A stretch of 64,000 bases of DNA, from NCBI GenBank assembly GCA_947623455.1, contig OX392529.1, positions 61,503,686 through 61,567,685 of the forward strand, read 5' to 3'. Positions 60,056-64,000 of this stretch are shown one piece after another. Source of the stretch: Mimachlamys varia (taxonomy: Eukaryota; Mollusca; Bivalvia; Pectinida; Pectinidae). The stretch's first letter is position 1; every line of letters starts with the position of its first letter. Made by a program: the position numbers and the translations under genes. The notes under the pieces were generated by a model. It saw only the letters and a list, made by a program, of their open reading frames with translations, had not been told where the DNA came from and did no database searches.

Positions 60056-62895
60056 TGTATTAGGACACATGTAGTGTGGGGACACTGTTATATTAGGACA
60101 CAAAGTGTAGAGAAACTTGTTTGAGGACACAAAGTGTGGGGACACTGTTTTATTAGGACACACAATGTGGGGACACTGTTTTATTAGAACACACAGTATG
60201 GGGACACTGTTTTATTGGGACACACAGTGTGGGGACATTGTTGTGTTAGGACACAAAGTGTGGGGACACTGTTTTATTAGGACACAAAGTGTGGGGACAC
60301 TGTTGTATTAGGACACACAGTGTGGGGACACTGATGTATTAGGACACAAAGTGTGGGGACACTGTTGTATTAGGACACAAAGTGTTGGGACACTGTTGTT
60401 GTTGTTGTATTAGGACACAAAGTGTGAGGACACTGTTGTATTAGGACACAAAGTGTGAGGACACTGTTGTATTAGGACACACAGTGTGAGGACACTGTTG
60501 TATTAGGACACAAAGTGTGAGGACACTGTTGTATTAGGACACAAAGTGTGAGGACATATTGTATTAGAACACACAATGTGGGGACACTGTTGTGTTAGGA
60601 CACAAAGTGTGGGGACACTGTTGTATGAGGACACAAAGCGTGGGGACACTGTTGTATTAGGACACACAGTGTGGGGACACTGATGTATTAGGACACAAAG
60701 TGTGGGGACACTGTTGTATTAGGACACAAAGTGTTGGGACACTGTTGTTGTTGTATTAGGACACAAAGTGTGGGGACACTGTTGTTGTATTAGGACACAA
60801 AGTGTGTGGACACTGTTGTATTAGGTCACAAAGTGTGAGGACATATTGTATTAGGACACAAAGTGTGAGGACACTGTTGTATTAGGACACAAAGTGTGAG
60901 GACACTGTTGTATTAGGACACAAAGTGTGAGGACACTGTTGTATTAGGACACAAAGTGTGGGGACACTGTTATATTAGGACACAAAGTGTGGGGACACTG
61001 TTGAATTAGGACACAAAGTGTGGGGACACTGTTGTATTAGGACACAAAGTGTGGGGACACTGTAATATTAGGGCACAAAGTGTGGGGACACAGTTGTGTT
61101 AGGACACACAGTGTGGGGACACAGTTGTGTTAGGACACAAAGTGTGAGGACACTGTTGTATAAGGACACAAAGTGTGAGGACAATGTTTTATTAGGACAC
61201 AAAGTGTGAGGACACAGTTGTGTTAGGACATAAAGTGTGGGGACACTGTTGTGTTAGGACACACAGTGTGGGGACACTGTTGTGTTAGGACACACAATGT
61301 GGGGACACTGTTGTGTTAGGACACAAAGTGTGGGGACACTGTTGTATGAGGACACAAAGCGTGGGGACACTGTTGTATTAGGACACACAGTGTGTGGACA
61401 CTGTAATATTAGGACACAAAGTGTGGGGACACTGTTGTATTAGGACACACAGTGTGTGGACACTAATATAAGGACACAAAGTATGTGGACACTGTTGTGT
61501 TAGGACACACAGGGTGGAGAAACTGTTGTTTTAGGACACACAGTGTGGGGAAACTGTTGTATTAGGACACACAATGTGGGGACACTGTTGTGTTAGGACA
61601 CAAAGTGTGGGGACACTGTTGTATGAGGACACAAAGCGTGGGGACACTGTTGTATTAGGACACACAGTGTGTGGACACTGTTGTGTTAGGACACAAAGTG
61701 TGGGGACACTGTTGTATTAGGACACAAAGTGTGTGGACACTGTAATATTAGGACACAAAGTATGTGGACACTGTTGTGTTAGGACACACAGGGTGGAGAA
61801 ACTGTTGTTTTAGGACACACAGTGTGGGGAAACTTGAATTAGGACATAAAGTATGGGGACACTGTTGTATTAGGACACAAAGTGTGGGGACACTGTTATA
61901 TTAGGACACAAAGTGTGGAGAAACTGTTGTTTGAGGACACAAAGTATGGGGACACTGTTTTATTAGGACACACAATGTGGGGACACTGTTTTTTTAGGAC
62001 ACACAGTGTGGGGACACTGTTTTATTAGGACACACAGTGTGGGGACACTGTTTTATTAGGACACACAATGTGGGGACACTGTTTTATTAGGACACACAAT
62101 GTGGGGACACTGTTGTATTAGGACTCACAGTGTGGGGACACAGTTGTATTAGGACACACAGTGTGTGGACACTGTAATATTAGGACACAAAGTGTGGACA
62201 CTGTTGTGTTAGGACACACAGGGTGGAGAAACTGTTGTTTTAGGACAAACAGTGTGGATAAACTGTTGTTTTAGGACACATAGTGTGGGGACACTTGAAT
62301 TAGGACATAAAGTATGGGGACACTGTTGTATTAGGACACAAAATGTGGGGACACTGTTGTATTAGGACATAAAGTGTGGGGACACTTGTATTAGGACACA
62401 CAGTGTGGGGACACTGTTGTGTTAGGACATAAAGTGTGGGGACACTTGTATTAGGACACACAGTGTGGGGACACTGTTGTATTAGGACATAAAGTGTGGG
62501 GACACTTGTATTAGGACACACAGTGTGGGGACACTGTTGTGTTAGGACATAAAGTGTGGGGACACTGTTGTGTTAGGACACACAGTGTGGGGACACTGTT
62601 GTGTTAGGACACACAGTGTGGGGACACTGTTGTGTTAGGACACACAGTGTGGGGACACTGTTGTGTTAGGACACACAGTGTTGGGACACTGTTGTTGTTG
62701 TGTTAGGACACACAGTGTGGGGACACTGTTGTGTTAGGACACACAGTGTGGGGACACTGTTGTATTAGGACACAAAGTGTGGGGACACCTTTGTTGTTGT
62801 ATTAGGACGCACAGTGTGGGGACACTGTTGCATTAGGACGCACAGTGTTGGGACACGGTTGTATTAGGACACAAAGTGTGGGGACACTGTTGTAC
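60056..62895. repeat. 31-bp minisatellite, about 90 copies
   Basis: The unit is GTATTAGGACACAAAGTGTG plus GGGACACTGTT, with AAAGTG/CACAGTG, GTATTA/GTGTTA and an expanded GTTGTTGTT variant. ATTAGG and GTTGGGGCAC/TGGGGACAC correspond in phase with the G-run array on its left, so the two probably share an ancestor. Confidence 0.96.
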
Positions 62896-63609
62896 TGGGG
62901 ACAACATCATTGTCTATAGTCTGGGAACAACATCATTGTTTAAGGGGTGTCAAAAGTTTCTTCGGTGCTGGCATTTTTCCCAAGTGTTCTGCGAACAGCC
63001 TTTCCACAATACTCATCAACAAAATGAGCAGCAGATTTATTTTTCTGGCAGTAGTTTGAGGGATACTTTCTATTGCTGCACTAGGACTACCACTGACCAC
63101 ATACTCCATGTTACACATAGGTGTCAACCTCTGAAACCTCCAATGAGGGAGAAAGTGTGTGAAATGCGACTAAAACTGACACATGGGATATTGAATGGTT
63201 TATGAGCCTACCATGTTACACAAAGTTGTTGGAATACAACTAGATTTCACTTACTAATTGTCATACATATACCTTGTAACCTGACCACCTCCCTTGGTAT
63301 TATACTTGACTATATCTCTACTAGTATTCTCTGTTGTCGAACCCATTTCATTGCCTTGGCTCTTTATAGTACTATCTGGTCATCGAGCTTTAAAGTTGTT
63401 TGGTTATGATATTAGTAATACAAGTTCACACTATCTTTTCTCAATGACATTTTGAAAATATGAAAGATTTTTTTTGTCAGAGGTGGCTATTTCCATTTAT
63501 ATGTTTTCCTTGGTGGATTTCTCTTAGGTCATACATTGCCCTTTGTTTTATTTTCTACCATCTGTTTTATTCTTCTGGTTATTTTCTACCCGCTATTTCC
63601 TTGTTTTAG
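62896..63609. other. Unique sequence after the arrays, no firm gene
   Basis: A short open stretch at 62876-63205 is mostly array edge plus unique DNA with no recognised protein. Nothing else seen. Confidence 0.4.
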
Positions 63610-63860
63610 GCTTTGACACATTACTTCTGCTCTCTGCCTTCTGAGGCAGTACAACAGCCTTGCACTAAATTGCAATAGAGACAGACCAGCCATGCTGGTT
63701 GATCTTGAGAGACTTTCTGTCCCCTGTCTTTTGCCTATTGACTTATAGCTAAAATAACAACCATGTTATATGTTAGCCAAGTCAGATGCATAACATTTTT
63801 GTCATTCATTTTTGCACGAGGGCTTTTATTCCTCACAGATACAATAAAGGATTTTGGGAG
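63610..63860 (+). other. Candidate terminal exon of SMARCE1 with polyadenylation signal
   Basis: A pyrimidine-rich acceptor (CCTTGTTTTAG) at 63609 opens a piece whose phase fits exon 14. It adds about a dozen codons to a TGA at 63642-63644 and is followed by AATAAA at 63843-63848. No protein similarity supports it, and 12 kb of intron would precede it. Confidence 0.25.
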
Positions 63861-64000
63861 ATAAAATGAGAAAGTTCATGAAATTTAGCTGGTAAAACCA
63901 AGGGACAGACTGTTGATTGTATAGATTATATCAACATCAAGTTTAGAATCCGTTTAACATTCTGCAGCATTTCTTTACTAATGTCTCAACATCCTTGCTA

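Overview
This 64 kb window is animal nuclear DNA: genes are split into many short GT-AG exons, introns are AT-rich, and there is no prokaryotic-type gene density. Protein similarity and repeat content (tRNA-derived SINEs, TA- and TTAA-flanked MITEs, and a repeat family beginning near ACAAGAGGCCC and ending in GACGGACGG-rich sequence) point to a lophotrochozoan, most likely a bivalve mollusc. The species cannot be named from the sequence alone.

Two conserved genes lie head to head. On the minus strand, from about 38.6 kb down to the left edge, is TOPBP1, the multi-BRCT scaffold that activates ATR at stalled forks and in the DNA-damage checkpoint. I could join 34 coding exons in consistent phase, about 1,347 codons, covering BRCT0 to BRCT6 and the ATR-activating region. 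The last part (BRCT7/8) lies off the left edge. On the plus strand, from about 42.1 kb, is SMARCE1 (BAF57), the HMG-box subunit of SWI/SNF (BAF) complexes. I could join 14 coding exons, about 524 codons. Its last exon is not certain and may lie beyond a huge repeat-filled intron or off the right edge. About 3.5 kb of non-coding DNA with SINE and MITE copies separates the two genes and presumably holds both promoters.

Roughly 30 percent of the window is minisatellite DNA. The striking feature is where it sits. In TOPBP1, six arrays are tandem copies of a 5' splice site with its flanking exon end (exons 7, 9, 14, 16, 25 and 32). Two more are tandem copies of a 3' splice site (exons 30 and 34). 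Several other arrays stop within a few tens of bases of a junction. Copy numbers run from 3 to about 32. The exon 9 array has 63/60-bp units that keep the reading frame. The exon 14 array has 77-bp units, each looking like a 37-nt exon plus a 40-bp GT...AG spacer.

The right third of the window (52.9-62.9 kb) holds four large arrays with 36-, 40-, 31- and 31-bp units, downstream of the last firm SMARCE1 exon. One has higher-order repeats and one is strongly G-run rich. Two transposable elements landed inside minisatellite arrays and left readable insertion sites. No rRNA, functional tRNA, CRISPR or viral gene was seen.
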